A DNA stretch of 18,124 bases from Gammaproteobacteria bacterium (lineage in GTDB: Bacteria > Pseudomonadota > Gammaproteobacteria > Steroidobacterales > Steroidobacteraceae): NCBI GenBank assembly GCA_030038645.1, contig JASHSR010000130.1:1-18124 (forward strand), written 5' to 3'. Below, piece by piece: positions 1 through 8,024 of the stretch (position 1 is the first letter of the stretch; every line of letters starts with the position of its first letter). The notes beneath the pieces are model-generated. The model saw only the letters and a list, made by a program, of their open reading frames with translations, ran no database searches and had not been told where the DNA came from. The position numbers and the translations under genes are program-made.

Positions 1-381
1 AATCGCAGCCTGCCGGATCTGCTCGCCTCCCTGGAGCCGACGCACTTCAGCCTGTCGTTCCTCAAGATCGAGCCTGCGGATGCGCGCATTGCGCGCCTCG
101 CGCCCGCGACGCTGCAGGCGGACGGCATCGACCCGATCGGCACGACCGACTGGGTGGACATGGATTCGCGCGAGCGCCTGATGCTGGTGTACGTGGACCG
201 GCCGGCGCGCATTACGGGTCGCACGATCGCGCGCGGCACGCCCATCAGCTGCGACTTGCGCTTCCTGGCAGCGGGCTACGCGTGGGTTCGCATCCAGGAA
301 TCGCCGGAGCGGGGTATCTCCTATAGCGTCGTGCCGCGCCCGAAGCACCTCGTGCTCGCCGTGACGCCGGCGCGAAACTGA
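1..381 (+). CDS. C-terminal part of an unrecognised protein (5' truncated)
   Basis: The frame is open from the first base to a TGA at 379-381, giving 126 residues with no start codon in the window that needs to be used. The coding style matches its surroundings: GC-rich third positions and a balanced mix of charged and hydrophobic residues. The visible part has a beta-rich look, with alternating hydrophobic stretches such as LMLVYVDRPARI and YAWVRIQES, and no membrane segment. It ends in a short basic tail. I do not recognise the family and assign no function. The gene runs convergently toward the minus-strand CDGSH gene, with 55 nt between the two stop codons, so it belongs to a different transcription unit from the genes to its right. 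Confidence 0.6.
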   Translation, partial: NRSLPDLLASLEPTHFSLSFLKIEPADARIARLAPATLQADGIDPIGTTDWVDMDSRERLMLVYVDRPARITGRTIARGTPISCDLRFLAAGYAWVRIQESPERGISYSVVPRPKHLVLAVTPARN

Positions 382-415
382 GCGGCGGCCAGCGGCGAGA
401 CCGGCGATGAGACCC

Positions 416-432
416 GCGGCGAGACGCGCCGC
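416..432. terminator. GC hairpin between convergent genes
   Basis: In the 55-nt gap between two convergent stop codons there is a perfect 6-bp inverted repeat, GCGGCG / CGCCGC, with the 5-nt loop AGACG. It could end transcription from either side. There is no T-run, so intrinsic termination is uncertain, and GC-rich DNA produces such repeats by chance. Confidence 0.25.
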
Positions 433-436
433 GAAG

Positions 437-664
437 CTATTTTGCGGGCCGGTCCGCGCTGCCGGGCACGGCCGCCTCGGCCGCCTTGAAGCCGGTCTTG
501 CTGTGGGTACCGTCGCAGAACGGCTTGTTCGTCGAGCCACCGCAGCGGCAGAGGTAGAACGGCCTCTTCGTCACGGCGTACGTGGCGCCGTTCCAATCGA
601 CTGCCGTCACATCGTCGCCGGTGACGCAGTAGGGGCCGTTCTGCAGCACTTTGATCGTCGCCAT
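437..664 (-). CDS. CDGSH iron-sulfur domain protein
   Basis: This small 75-aa protein carries the CDGSH-type 2Fe-2S signature at residues 39-54. The cluster-binding pattern is C-x-C-x(9)-C-x3-H, seen as CRCGGSTNKPFCDGTH, with three cysteines and one histidine. An N-terminal beta-rich half (MATIKVLQNGPYCVTG) and a short charged tail flank it. Proteins of this family bind a redox-active, acid-labile 2Fe-2S cluster and act as small cytosolic electron-transfer or cluster-transfer proteins; the partner here is unknown. The start is supported by GGGAGA six nucleotides upstream of the ATG. It follows the LLM oxidoreductase gene on the same strand at a 157-nt distance, so co-transcription is possible but not shown. 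The family call is firm; the physiological role is open. Confidence 0.9.
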   Translation of the reverse strand: MATIKVLQNGPYCVTGDDVTAVDWNGATYAVTKRPFYLCRCGGSTNKPFCDGTHSKTGFKAAEAAVPGSADRPAK

Positions 665-805
665 TCGCGTCTCCCATGGGAATCGGTCGTAGCGGGAACG
701 TTATCACGGCTGCCGGGTCGGCCGCGAACGGTCCATCGAGGGCAGATGAGCCCGGCGCGTGCGGAACGGCTCGCGCGCGGCAGCTCGATCTGGCGCCACT
801 CGCTC

Positions 806-821
806 GCGGACGGCCGTCCGC
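806..821 (-). terminator. 16-nt perfect palindrome directly after the LLM oxidoreductase stop
   Basis: GCGGACGGCCGTCCGC reads the same on both strands and abuts the TGA of the oxidoreductase gene. As RNA it would fold into a 6-bp stem with a GGCC loop. Position argues for transcript-end processing or termination; the missing U-tract argues against a classic intrinsic terminator. Confidence 0.3.
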
Positions 822-1688
822 TCAGGAGCGGCCGACGTGTCTGCGGACCTCGGCGAGGAACTCGAGGTGCGTATCGGCCGTCGCGAACCCCTTGTTCATG
901 GTATCGACGGCGGCGTGCGTGCAGCCCCATTCACGGCACCATTCGATCCGGGCGGCGACCTCCTGAGGGGTCTTGTCGAGCCGTCCGACGATCATCTCCT
1001 TGCCGAACTGCCGAACGTCCCGGCCAGCCTCGCTCAGGGCGCGCTCCACCTGAGTCCAGCCGTCGACCGCCCGCTCCGGCGCCCCGGTGAAGATGAACCC
1101 GTCGCCGAGCCGGGCGGCTCTGCGGTAGACCGCCTCCGAGAAGCCGCCGAACCAGATCGGAATGCGGCGAGTGGGGCGGGGATTGATGCACGCGCGCTCA
1201 ATGTGGTCGAACTGCCCGTGGAAGGTGAGGAGCGGCTCGGTCCAGAGCCTGCGCAGCAGCTCCACCTGCTCCTCCTCACGCCGGCCGCGAGTCTTGAAGT
1301 CCTGCCCGAGCGCCTGGTACTCGACGTAGTTCCACCCGATGCCGACGCCGAGTCGCAAGCGCCCTGCGGACAGTAAGTCCACGTCGGCCGCCTGTCTCGC
1401 GACGAGAGCGGTCTGGCGCTGAGGCAGGATGAGGATGCCGGTCACGAGCTCGATGCGCCGCGTGAGCGCGGCAAGGTGCGCGAACATCACGAGCGGGTCG
1501 TGAAACGGGTGCTTCTCCGTGTAGGGCCCGGTGAGTTTGGGCTCACGGCCCTCATGCACCGCGCCGAGGACGTGATCGTAGGTGAGCAGGTAGTCGAAGC
1601 CGAGCGACTCCACGGTCGTCCCGATGCGCCGAACGGCCTCCGGGTCGCCGCGAAGCTCGATCTGCGGATAGACGGCGCCGATTTTCAT
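822..1688 (-). CDS. LLM-class F420/flavin-dependent oxidoreductase
   Basis: This 288-aa protein is a luciferase-like monooxygenase TIM barrel of the kind annotated as F420-dependent (Rv2161c-like). Recognisable stretches are the N-terminal strand MKIGAVYPQIELRGD, the barrel segment HPFHDPLVMFAHLAALTRRI followed by ELVTGILILPQR, and the flavin-site region LLSAGRLRLGVGIGWNYVEY. The region IPIWFGGFSEAVYRRAARLGDGF is also typical. Such enzymes transfer hydride between F420H2 or FMNH2 and an organic substrate; the cofactor cannot be settled from sequence. I chose the ATG at 1688, not the one nine codons upstream, because AAAGGA lies eight nucleotides before it and the protein then starts on the first conserved strand. 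It lies downstream of the kinase gene on the same strand, but 79 nt separate them and the function looks unrelated. Confidence 0.85.
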   Translation of the reverse strand: MKIGAVYPQIELRGDPEAVRRIGTTVESLGFDYLLTYDHVLGAVHEGREPKLTGPYTEKHPFHDPLVMFAHLAALTRRIELVTGILILPQRQTALVARQAADVDLLSAGRLRLGVGIGWNYVEYQALGQDFKTRGRREEEQVELLRRLWTEPLLTFHGQFDHIERACINPRPTRRIPIWFGGFSEAVYRRAARLGDGFIFTGAPERAVDGWTQVERALSEAGRDVRQFGKEMIVGRLDKTPQEVAARIEWCREWGCTHAAVDTMNKGFATADTHLEFLAEVRRHVGRS

Positions 1689-1767
1689 GGCCGGTGTCCT
1701 TTCGCCGAGAGGCATGAGGAGACTCCGCTCAGATTACCAGGACGCGCGGAAAGCTCCGACCGTCGGG

Positions 1768-3087
1768 TCATCCGGGCGCCGGATCCAGCGGCAGCGATAG
1801 GGTGACGAGCGCGCCGCCTCCCGCGCGCTTGGCGAGGCTCAGCCGGCCGCCGTGGGCTTCGACGATCTCGCGGCAGAGGGTGAGCCCGAGTCCCGTGCCG
1901 GTCGGCTTGGTGGAGAAGAAGGGGAGGAGGGCGTCCCGCAGCACCTCGTCCGCGAATCCGCAGCCCCGGTCGGCGAACTCGATGATGAAGCATTCCATCT
2001 GCTCGCGGACGCTCAGGCGGATCTCCTCCGGCGCCGAGCCGGACTCGACGGCGTTCTTGAGGAGGTTGATCAGCACCTGCTCCATCTGACTCGCATCGAC
2101 GGTCACGGGCCGCTCCGGCAGCGGACCTTCGAGGTGGAACGGGACCGTGCCCTCGATGCGGCCGAGCAGAGCCTTCCAGGCGATGGGAGCCGGGCGCGGC
2201 CGAGGCAGCTTCGCAAAGCGCGCGTAGCCCTCGATGAAGGAGGTGAGGTGAGAGGCGCGCTCGGCGATCGTCGTGAACACGCGCGCGAGACGCGCCGTGT
2301 CGGGCTCGCCGGCGAGCATCTGACCCGAGTGCGCGAGCGAGGAGATGGGCGCGAGAGAGTTGTTGAGCTCGTGCGCGATGACTCTCGTCACGCGCTTCCA
2401 GACCGCCACCTCCTGCTGAGCGAGCTCGCGCGTCAGCTGCTTGAGCAGCGCGAGCCGGTGGGTCTGGGTGTTGAGGAGGAACTCGCGCTGCGAGAGGTGG
2501 TAGACCTGCGGCTCTCCGGCGATCTCCATCGTGAACAGAGTGTCGCCGCCGCCCGCGATCGCCTGGCGCAGCGCGGCCGGGGACCGCTCGAGCAGCTCCC
2601 GGAAATGGAAGCCCTCGAGCTTGCGTCCCTCGCGGAGGAGCTGGCGCGCGGCGACGTTGCCGTAGACCACTCTGCCTGCGGCGTTGGTCAGCACCATCGC
2701 GAGCGGCGTCGTCTGGATCACCGTATCGAGCAGCAGCTCGCGCTGGTACAGGTCGAGCCGCTCGCGGCGCAGCAGGTCGCCGAGCGAGTTGTATGCCACG
2801 ACGAGCTCGCCGAGCTCGTCCTTGGGGGGAGGGCCCACGCTGATGCTCAGGTCTCGGTCCCTGAGGCTCACGATGCCGTCGCGAACGGCGTTCACGACGC
2901 GAGACCAGGGCCGCGTGAGTCGTCGCGCGAGCCATAGCGCGAGCGGAATGGTGACCAGTGCGCCCGCAAGCGCGCCGGCGAGCGGGGCGCGGAGCCAGGC
3001 GGCGGCGGCCGATGCGGCGATGGCCGCTACCACGGCAATCGAGACGAGCGCTGCCGCGGCCCGCCACGCGAGGGACCCGCGCCACAT
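1768..3087 (-). CDS. NtrY-like sensor histidine kinase
   Basis: This 439-aa membrane kinase is the partner of the sigma-54 activator encoded just upstream. Two hydrophobic segments (about residues 9-32 and 35-54) leave almost no periplasmic loop, so it probably senses a signal in or near the membrane or in the cytoplasm. A HAMP-like segment (55-110) and a PAS-like domain (about 118-215) follow. The phosphoacceptor is His239 in VIAHELNNSLAPI; the HELNN form is typical of NtrY/NtrB-type kinases. The ATPase domain shows the N box (LINLLKNAVESG, N341/N345), the G1 box DRGCGF, and the F and G2 region FFSTKPTGTGLGL (391-401). The start could be the TTG at 3093, overlapping the regulator stop, or the ATG at 3087, two nucleotides after it; I prefer the ATG. 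No clear ribosome site is visible, consistent with translational coupling. Confidence 0.9.
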   Translation of the reverse strand: MWRGSLAWRAAAALVSIAVVAAIAASAAAAWLRAPLAGALAGALVTIPLALWLARRLTRPWSRVVNAVRDGIVSLRDRDLSISVGPPPKDELGELVVAYNSLGDLLRRERLDLYQRELLLDTVIQTTPLAMVLTNAAGRVVYGNVAARQLLREGRKLEGFHFRELLERSPAALRQAIAGGGDTLFTMEIAGEPQVYHLSQREFLLNTQTHRLALLKQLTRELAQQEVAVWKRVTRVIAHELNNSLAPISSLAHSGQMLAGEPDTARLARVFTTIAERASHLTSFIEGYARFAKLPRPRPAPIAWKALLGRIEGTVPFHLEGPLPERPVTVDASQMEQVLINLLKNAVESGSAPEEIRLSVREQMECFIIEFADRGCGFADEVLRDALLPFFSTKPTGTGLGLTLCREIVEAHGGRLSLAKRAGGGALVTLSLPLDPAPG

Positions 3088-3089
3088 CG

Positions 3090-4541
3090 TCAAGCGCGAG
3101 ACGGAGGCCGCCCCCCCTCCACCTTGAGGCCGAGCTTTGCCATGCGACGATAGAGTGCCTGGCGCGACAGGCCGAGATCACGCGCGGCCTGCGCGACGAC
3201 GCCGTCGGCGCGATCCAGCGCTTGTTGGACGGTGGCGCGGTCGAGCCTCGGCTCTGCGAAGTCGTCCCACTCGCCGGCCGGAAGATTCAGCGCGGCGCTT
3301 CGGATGAGCCGCTGCGGCGAGAGCAGGCACGCGCGACGAATCGCGTTCTGCAGCTCCCGCACGTTGCCCGGCCACGCGTAGCGCGCGAGGGCGCGCTCGG
3401 CTTCCGCCGACAGCTCGAAGCCCGGCTGCAGAAAGTGCCGTGCGAGAGGCAGGATATCCTCGCGCCGATCGGCCAGGTCCGAAACCTCGAGCTCGATCAC
3501 ATTGAGGCGGTAAAAAAGGTCCTCGCGAAACCGGCCTTCCCGCATGGCCTGCCGCAGATCCGTGTTCGTCGCGGCGATCACGCGCACTCGCGTGCGGCGC
3601 ATGGCGTTCGATCCCAGGCGCTGGAACTCGCCGCTCTGGAGGATGCGCAGCAGCTTGGCTTGGCCCTCTCCGGAGAGGTTGCCGAGCTCATCGAGGAAGA
3701 GCGTGCCGCCGTCGGCCGCCTCGAACCGCCCTGCGCGCGCGCGCGCGCCGGTGAACGCGCCGGCTTCCGTGCCGAAAAGCTCCGCCTCGATCAGCTCGTT
3801 GGGTAATGCGCCGAGGTTCACTTTGAGGTACGGCTTGTCACGGACGGCGGAGTTCGCGTGCACGATGTCGGCCAGGATCTCCTTGCCCGCGCCATTCGGG
3901 CCGGTGATGAGGATGGGCACATCGGCGTGCGCGACCTGTGTCGCCGTCGCGACCAGCGTGTGCATCGCCTCACTCTCGTAGACGATGCCGCAGAGGTCGA
4001 ACCGCGCGGCGAGCGCTTGGCGGGCCCCGTGACGCTGCGCGCGAATCTCCGCCGCCTCGGCGCGCGCGGCGCGGAGATCCATCAAATTGCGCGCCGTGGT
4101 GAGGAGCCGCGCATCGTCCCACGGCTTCGCGACGTAATCGGCGGCGCCGGCCTTCACCAGCTCGACGGCTGTCTCGAGAGAGGTCCACGCGGTGAGCAGG
4201 ATGATCGGAACGTCCGGGAAGCGCCGGCGGATCTCGTGGAACAGGGCGACGCCTTCCTCGCCGCTCGTCGCCTCGCGGCGGAAGTTCATGTCCTGGATGA
4301 CGAGGTCGACGGACTCCCGCTCCAAGGCGGTGACGCCGTCCGCCGGGCTCGGAGCGCCGAGGACCCGAGCGCCTTGCAGCGCGAGCAGCACATCGAATGC
4401 GGTGCGCACGGCCTCGCTGTCGTCGATCACGAGGACGGTGCGGCCGGCGAGACTCGGCCGGTCCGTGTGGTCCGCGAGGCTCGGCCGGTCCGTGCGGCCG
4501 GCGACGCTCTCGGGCGGGGCGCCGGGGTCAGTGGGGCTCAT
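3090..4541 (-). CDS. NtrC-family sigma-54-dependent response regulator
   Basis: This 483-aa activator has the full NtrC layout. The receiver domain spans about residues 35-150, with acidic D40/D41, phosphoacceptor D84 and K139. The AAA+ domain spans about 185-405, with Walker A GPNGAGKE (214-221), the sigma-54-contacting loop GAFTGA (261-266) and Walker B GTLFLDE (279-285). The C terminus is a Fis-type helix-turn-helix (about 445-470: VAQAARDLGLSRQALYRRM). It should be phosphorylated by the neighbouring kinase and remodel sigma-54 RNA polymerase. A full sigma-54 consensus lies before the first gene of this operon, so it probably controls its own transcription unit. The first 34 residues are an unusual extension made of a 27-nt tandem repeat. 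The ATG at 4541 lacks a strong ribosome site, so a start nearer the receiver domain remains possible. Confidence 0.95.
   Translation of the reverse strand: MSPTDPGAPPESVAGRTDRPSLADHTDRPSLAGRTVLVIDDSEAVRTAFDVLLALQGARVLGAPSPADGVTALERESVDLVIQDMNFRREATSGEEGVALFHEIRRRFPDVPIILLTAWTSLETAVELVKAGAADYVAKPWDDARLLTTARNLMDLRAARAEAAEIRAQRHGARQALAARFDLCGIVYESEAMHTLVATATQVAHADVPILITGPNGAGKEILADIVHANSAVRDKPYLKVNLGALPNELIEAELFGTEAGAFTGARARAGRFEAADGGTLFLDELGNLSGEGQAKLLRILQSGEFQRLGSNAMRRTRVRVIAATNTDLRQAMREGRFREDLFYRLNVIELEVSDLADRREDILPLARHFLQPGFELSAEAERALARYAWPGNVRELQNAIRRACLLSPQRLIRSAALNLPAGEWDDFAEPRLDRATVQQALDRADGVVAQAARDLGLSRQALYRRMAKLGLKVEGGRPPSRA
4447..4500 (-). repeat. Two tandem 27-nt repeats in the regulator's N-terminal coding region
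   Basis: Two adjacent 27-nt units match at 23 of 27 positions and share the core CTCGGCCGGTCCGTG (plus strand). In frame they encode SLADHTDRP-like and SLAGRTDRP-like nonapeptides, and a degenerate third unit (SVAGR) precedes them. The repeat lies outside the receiver domain and looks like a recent in-frame duplication. Confidence 0.85.
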
Positions 4542-4616
4542 GAGCCGATGCTAGCAGCCGCCACGGGGGGAGGCAGCCGCGAGAGGAACGTCCCGCCCCG
4601 GGCCTCGGCGCCGGCA

Positions 4617-5840
4617 TCAGATGGTCCGCGTCGCGACGGCTGGCGGAACTCTTGCGGCCATGCGCGCCGGATACCACGCGGCGAGCTGCCCAAGGGCATA
4701 GAGTCCCACGACCCCGCCTACGAGATAGTAGAGATCGAGCAGAGGAAACGCCTCCTTGATCGCGAGCCAGTAGCCCACTGCGAGCGCCAGCGCGCAGCCA
4801 GTGAGGACGCCCGCGGCCGTGATCATTGCATTTTCGAGCATGAAGTACGCGACGATATCGCGCCGCTTCGCGCCGATCGCCCGCCGTGTGCCGATCTGCT
4901 TGGTGCGCGTCGTGACGTTGAACGTCGCGAGCCCGAAGATGCCGAGCGCGGCGATCGCGATCAGGAGCACCGTGACGGCGGCGAGAAATCCCGCGATCAG
5001 GGTATCGTTGGCGTAAGCCCCGCGCTTGAATTCCGTGAGCGGGCGGACCCAGTCGATCACGCGATCGCGATTCGACGCGGAGAGGTGATCCTCCGCGGTG
5101 CGCATGATCCGGTCCCGCTCCCCGGGCCGAGTGCGGACGAGGTAGTAATACGCCGTACCCCCGTTCACTATGAAAGGCCGCGACGCCTGAAGAACCACGT
5201 CGCCCCCGTCTACGTCGTCGAGATACGCGCCGAGCATCCGATCGACCACGCCGAGGACGGGGAACGGAGTCGTCGTGCCCGCAATGTAGAGGGTCCTGCC
5301 GACCGCGCTCCCGTGGGGGAAAGCCTTGCGCGCGAACGAGCGTGTGATGATGACGCCTGGGCCCGCCGCCCCGGCCTTGTGCTGGGTGTCCACCTCGTCC
5401 GCACGGAAGTTTCGGCCCGCGACGAGCGTCACGCCGAGCGCCTGCAGGCCCTGCTCATCGATCGTGAAGTACGTCGGGGCGAACGGCACGCCCGTGTCGC
5501 CCGGCCTCGCGGAGAACGGCACGCGAACTCCGAACCCGCTCAAGGGGACGGCCTCGGTCGTCGTCGCCGCGACCACGCCGGAGAGGCTGCGCAGGTAGGC
5601 GAGATCCTCCTCGATCGCGGGGAGGAAGTGGAAGCGGCTCGTGAATCCCGTGCTCGAGACGACGAAGATGTTCTGGTCGTCGAGCCCGGTCGGCCGATCG
5701 ATCAGGTCGAGCCGCTGCTTGGTGATGTAGACGGCGTTGACGACGATCGCGAGGGTGAACGCGATCTGCACGGCGACCAATAGGGCGCCCGTGCGGTTGC
5801 GCAAGAGCGCAAAGAGCGTTGGCCGGATGTCGAGGCGCAT
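4617..5840 (-). CDS. MacB/FtsX-type ABC transporter permease (second)
   Basis: This 407-aa permease has an N-terminal membrane helix (about residues 17-41: TGALLVAVQIAFTLAIVVNA), a large periplasmic MacB-core-like domain, and a C-terminal FtsX-like bundle of three helices. The cytoplasmic coupling segment RTKQIGTRRAIGAKRRDIV after the second helix is the characteristic FtsX/MacB signature for docking the ATPase. Such permeases do not pump through the membrane; they transmit ATPase movement to the periplasm (mechanotransmission), typically for antimicrobial-peptide resistance, lipoprotein or peptide export. Its start has AAGGA ten nucleotides upstream and sits 16 nt after the first permease gene. 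The two permeases are distinct in sequence and probably form a heterodimer. The substrate is unknown. Confidence 0.9.
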   Translation of the reverse strand: MRLDIRPTLFALLRNRTGALLVAVQIAFTLAIVVNAVYITKQRLDLIDRPTGLDDQNIFVVSSTGFTSRFHFLPAIEEDLAYLRSLSGVVAATTTEAVPLSGFGVRVPFSARPGDTGVPFAPTYFTIDEQGLQALGVTLVAGRNFRADEVDTQHKAGAAGPGVIITRSFARKAFPHGSAVGRTLYIAGTTTPFPVLGVVDRMLGAYLDDVDGGDVVLQASRPFIVNGGTAYYYLVRTRPGERDRIMRTAEDHLSASNRDRVIDWVRPLTEFKRGAYANDTLIAGFLAAVTVLLIAIAALGIFGLATFNVTTRTKQIGTRRAIGAKRRDIVAYFMLENAMITAAGVLTGCALALAVGYWLAIKEAFPLLDLYYLVGGVVGLYALGQLAAWYPARMAARVPPAVATRTI

Positions 5841-5856
5841 GCGTCCGTTCCTTCCG

Positions 5857-7206
5857 TCACTGACTCTTCAGGTACCGGCCCGGAGGCAGTCGGCCGATCC
5901 GCCAGGCCGGATACAGGCCTGTGGCGAGCGCCACGGCGATGGCGAGGACGGCGGCCCAGGCGAAACTCACGAGGCTCGAGTGCGAACGCGCCTCGTAAGG
6001 CACGCCCAGTACGCTCTGTGCGTTGATCGTCGCGATCCATACGGCCATGGCCCAGAGCGCGAGCTCCGCGAGCACGAGGCCCACGACCGCGCCGATGAGC
6101 GCGAGCACGCCCGCCTGGACGAGGTGCTGCAGCACGATCTGACGCCGGCTCGCGCCGAGGGCGCGCCGCACGCCGCTCGAGGCGGCGCCGCTCAGGAACT
6201 TGGCGAGCACGAGCCCGACGACGTTGACGAGGCACACGGCGAGAAAGGCGAATGCAACCGTGGTGGCCAGGCGTTCGCCGTCCGCGAGAAAGTTGCGGCT
6301 GCTGAGCCACGCTCCGACGCTCGTCAGGCGGTTGTTCCGAGGTCGCGGGAAGCGTCCCGCGCGGTGCTGGTCCGACCAGTAATTGTCCAGGAAGCGCTGC
6401 ATGTGCTCGCGGGCCTGGGCGCTCGGCAGCTCCGCCCACATCTGAACGAAGATACACTCTGAGCCCGCCGTATACACCTGGAGCAGCTTCGGGTTGAAGC
6501 AGGAGAAACCCGTGGGAGGGAGCGCCAGCGCCTGGCCCCAGCCCCACGGGATGAAGACTTCCTCGGGCGGCGCGCTCTGACCGCTCTCGATATCGTAGAA
6601 TTTCGGCTGCGGCAGCCAGTGATCGAGCACGCCGATGACGCGGAACGAATGGTCGTTCCAGCGCACCGTGCGGCCGACGCTGTTCTCACCCCTGAAGAGC
6701 TTCTCGTTCTCCAGCCGGCTCAGGACGACGACCGGTTCGGGAGCGCGGTCCGCGCTCGCCGACCAGCCGCTGCCATAGAGAAACGGTACGTCGAACATCT
6801 CGAAGAAATCGGCCGTCGTCACTCGGCCGAGCGCCCGAACGGACCGCGTCCGCGGAGCGCCGCCCGTGAGCACGCCGCTCGTCTGAAACATGATGACCGA
6901 GCGCTCAGGAATTCCCGAAGCGCTGAGGCGAGTGGCGTCCATGTACGTGAGGTCGGGTGGACCGAGTTCGAGGTGAAGGGCTGCGCTGACGGGCGGGAGC
7001 GAGAGAGGATAGTCGTCCATCGTCACGGCGTAGAGGCGGTTCGCTTTCCACCAGATGGGATCGCCGCTCAGGAAGTGGATCTCGGTGAGCGTCGTGACTG
7101 CAATGGCGATGCCGAGCGCGATCGCCCCCACCATGAGGGCCGTGAGTCCCGGGTTGCGGGCGAGAGTCTTGACGGCGAGCCGCAGGTAGTAGCCGAGCAG
7201 GGACAT
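5857..7206 (-). CDS. MacB/FtsX-type ABC transporter permease (first)
   Basis: This 449-aa protein has a single N-terminal helix (about residues 20-42), about 270 residues of periplasmic domain with two cysteines near its middle (in FSCFNPK and GSECIFV), and three C-terminal helices. The coupling segment GVRRALGASRRQIVLQ and the final YPAWRIGRLPPG are typical of MacB-type permeases. The start is well supported: GGGAGG lies six nucleotides upstream of the ATG, 15 nt after the ATPase stop codon. With the second permease and the ATPase it should form one complex in the inner membrane. It is longer than its partner mainly in the periplasmic domain, so the two halves are not recent duplicates. Confidence 0.9.
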   Translation of the reverse strand: MSLLGYYLRLAVKTLARNPGLTALMVGAIALGIAIAVTTLTEIHFLSGDPIWWKANRLYAVTMDDYPLSLPPVSAALHLELGPPDLTYMDATRLSASGIPERSVIMFQTSGVLTGGAPRTRSVRALGRVTTADFFEMFDVPFLYGSGWSASADRAPEPVVVLSRLENEKLFRGENSVGRTVRWNDHSFRVIGVLDHWLPQPKFYDIESGQSAPPEEVFIPWGWGQALALPPTGFSCFNPKLLQVYTAGSECIFVQMWAELPSAQAREHMQRFLDNYWSDQHRAGRFPRPRNNRLTSVGAWLSSRNFLADGERLATTVAFAFLAVCLVNVVGLVLAKFLSGAASSGVRRALGASRRQIVLQHLVQAGVLALIGAVVGLVLAELALWAMAVWIATINAQSVLGVPYEARSHSSLVSFAWAAVLAIAVALATGLYPAWRIGRLPPGRYLKSQ

Positions 7207-7221
7207 GGCGCCTCCCGTCCT

Positions 7222-7941
7222 TCAGAGCGTCGCCTCGCGCGATGCAGGTCCGACGCGCGCTGGAGGCTCGTACGCTCTCAGATCCGTGATCTGCCCGTCG
7301 ACGATGTGAATGGTTCGCTGGGCTCTGCGCGCGAGCTCCGGATCGTGGGTGACGAGGACGATGGTCGTGCCCCGCTCGTTGATCTGCTCGAGCAGGTCCA
7401 TAACTTGTCGCGCCATCAGGGAGTCGAGGTTTCCCGTCGGCTCATCCGCGAGCAGCAGGGCGGGATTTCCGGCAATCGCGCGCGCGATCGCCACGCGCTG
7501 TTGCTGGCCGCCCGAGAGCTGCGAGGGCATGTGCTTCACGCGCGAGGCGAGCCCGACCAGCTCCAGGGCGCTCATGATCCGCTCGCGGCGATCGGCTGCC
7601 TTCAGGCGCCGGTAGCGCAGCGGCACATCGACGTTGTCGAAGACATCGAGGTCCGGGATGAGGTTGAAGCTCTGGAAGATGAAGCCGATCTTCTCGTTGC
7701 GCAGCTCGGAGCGCCGGTCGTCCGAGAGCCGCGTCGCATCGAGGCCGTCGAGCTCGTACGTGCCGGACTCGAACTCCTCGAGGAGTCCCGCGATGTTGAG
7801 GAAGGTAGTCTTACCGGACCCGGACGGTCCGCTGAGCGCCACGAGCTCTCCGGCGCCGACATCGAGCGAGATATTACGCAGCGCATGCGTCTCGATGAGA
7901 TCGGTCCGGTAAACCTTGCTGACGTTCTGCATCTTGAGCAT
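7222..7941 (-). CDS. ABC transporter ATP-binding protein, MacB/LolD type
   Basis: This 239-aa ATPase has every core motif: Walker A GPSGSGKTT (38-46), Q-loop Q90, signature LSGGQ (142-146), Walker B LLLADE (162-167) with the LolD/MacB-type ADEPTGNLDS continuation, and the H-loop H199 in VTHD. It powers the two permeases encoded next. The frame is open 26 codons further upstream to an ATG at 8019, but that extension would be translated across the sigma-54 promoter at 7980-7995, so transcripts from it could not contain it. The ATG at 7941 begins right before the first conserved strand (MLKMQNVSKVY). It is the first gene of the five-gene operon. No periplasmic adaptor (HlyD/MacA type) gene is present next to it, which is unusual for MacB-like pumps. 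Confidence 0.92.
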   Translation of the reverse strand: MLKMQNVSKVYRTDLIETHALRNISLDVGAGELVALSGPSGSGKTTFLNIAGLLEEFESGTYELDGLDATRLSDDRRSELRNEKIGFIFQSFNLIPDLDVFDNVDVPLRYRRLKAADRRERIMSALELVGLASRVKHMPSQLSGGQQQRVAIARAIAGNPALLLADEPTGNLDSLMARQVMDLLEQINERGTTIVLVTHDPELARRAQRTIHIVDGQITDLRAYEPPARVGPASREATL

Positions 7942-7979
7942 GGGGATCTCTGCAGCGGCCGATGTCTGCTCGCATTGGT

Positions 7980-7995
7980 TGCAACGGACGTACCA
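7980..7995 (-). promoter_or_regulatory. Sigma-54 (-24/-12) promoter of the ABC/two-component operon
   Basis: On the minus strand TGGTACGTCCGTTGCA fits TGGYACRNNNNTTGCW at every defined position, with the GG and GC elements exactly 10 nt apart. Transcription would start near 7970, leaving a leader of about 28 nt before the ATPase ATG at 7941. The operon encodes a GAFTGA-containing sigma-54 activator, so autoregulation is the natural inference. Confidence 0.8.
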
Positions 7996-8011
7996 CGAGT
8001 GCGTACCTCGA

Positions 8012-8024
8012 TATTGCATTGATA
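8012..8024 (-). promoter_or_regulatory. IHF-like site
   Basis: TATCAATGCAATA matches the IHF consensus WATCAANNNNTTR at all but one defined position. It lies in an AT-rich stretch between the sigma-54 promoter and the candidate enhancer, where IHF bending normally acts in sigma-54 systems. Confidence 0.4.

Noticed and set aside
1770..1784. Inverted repeat ATCCGG-GCG-CCGGAT at the end of the kinase gene
   Set aside because: It overlaps the coding end, has a short stem and no T-run, so I did not call it a terminator.
3858..5783. 641-codon open frame on the plus strand
   Set aside because: It lies antisense to the response regulator and second permease genes, both with clear motifs. Its composition is Arg/Glu/Asp-rich with no recognisable domain, the typical shadow of GC-rich genes.
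7942..8019. 26-codon N-terminal extension of the ABC ATPase
   Set aside because: The extension covers the sigma-54 promoter, aligns to no ATPase feature, and is Cys/Trp-rich, unlike the rest of the protein.
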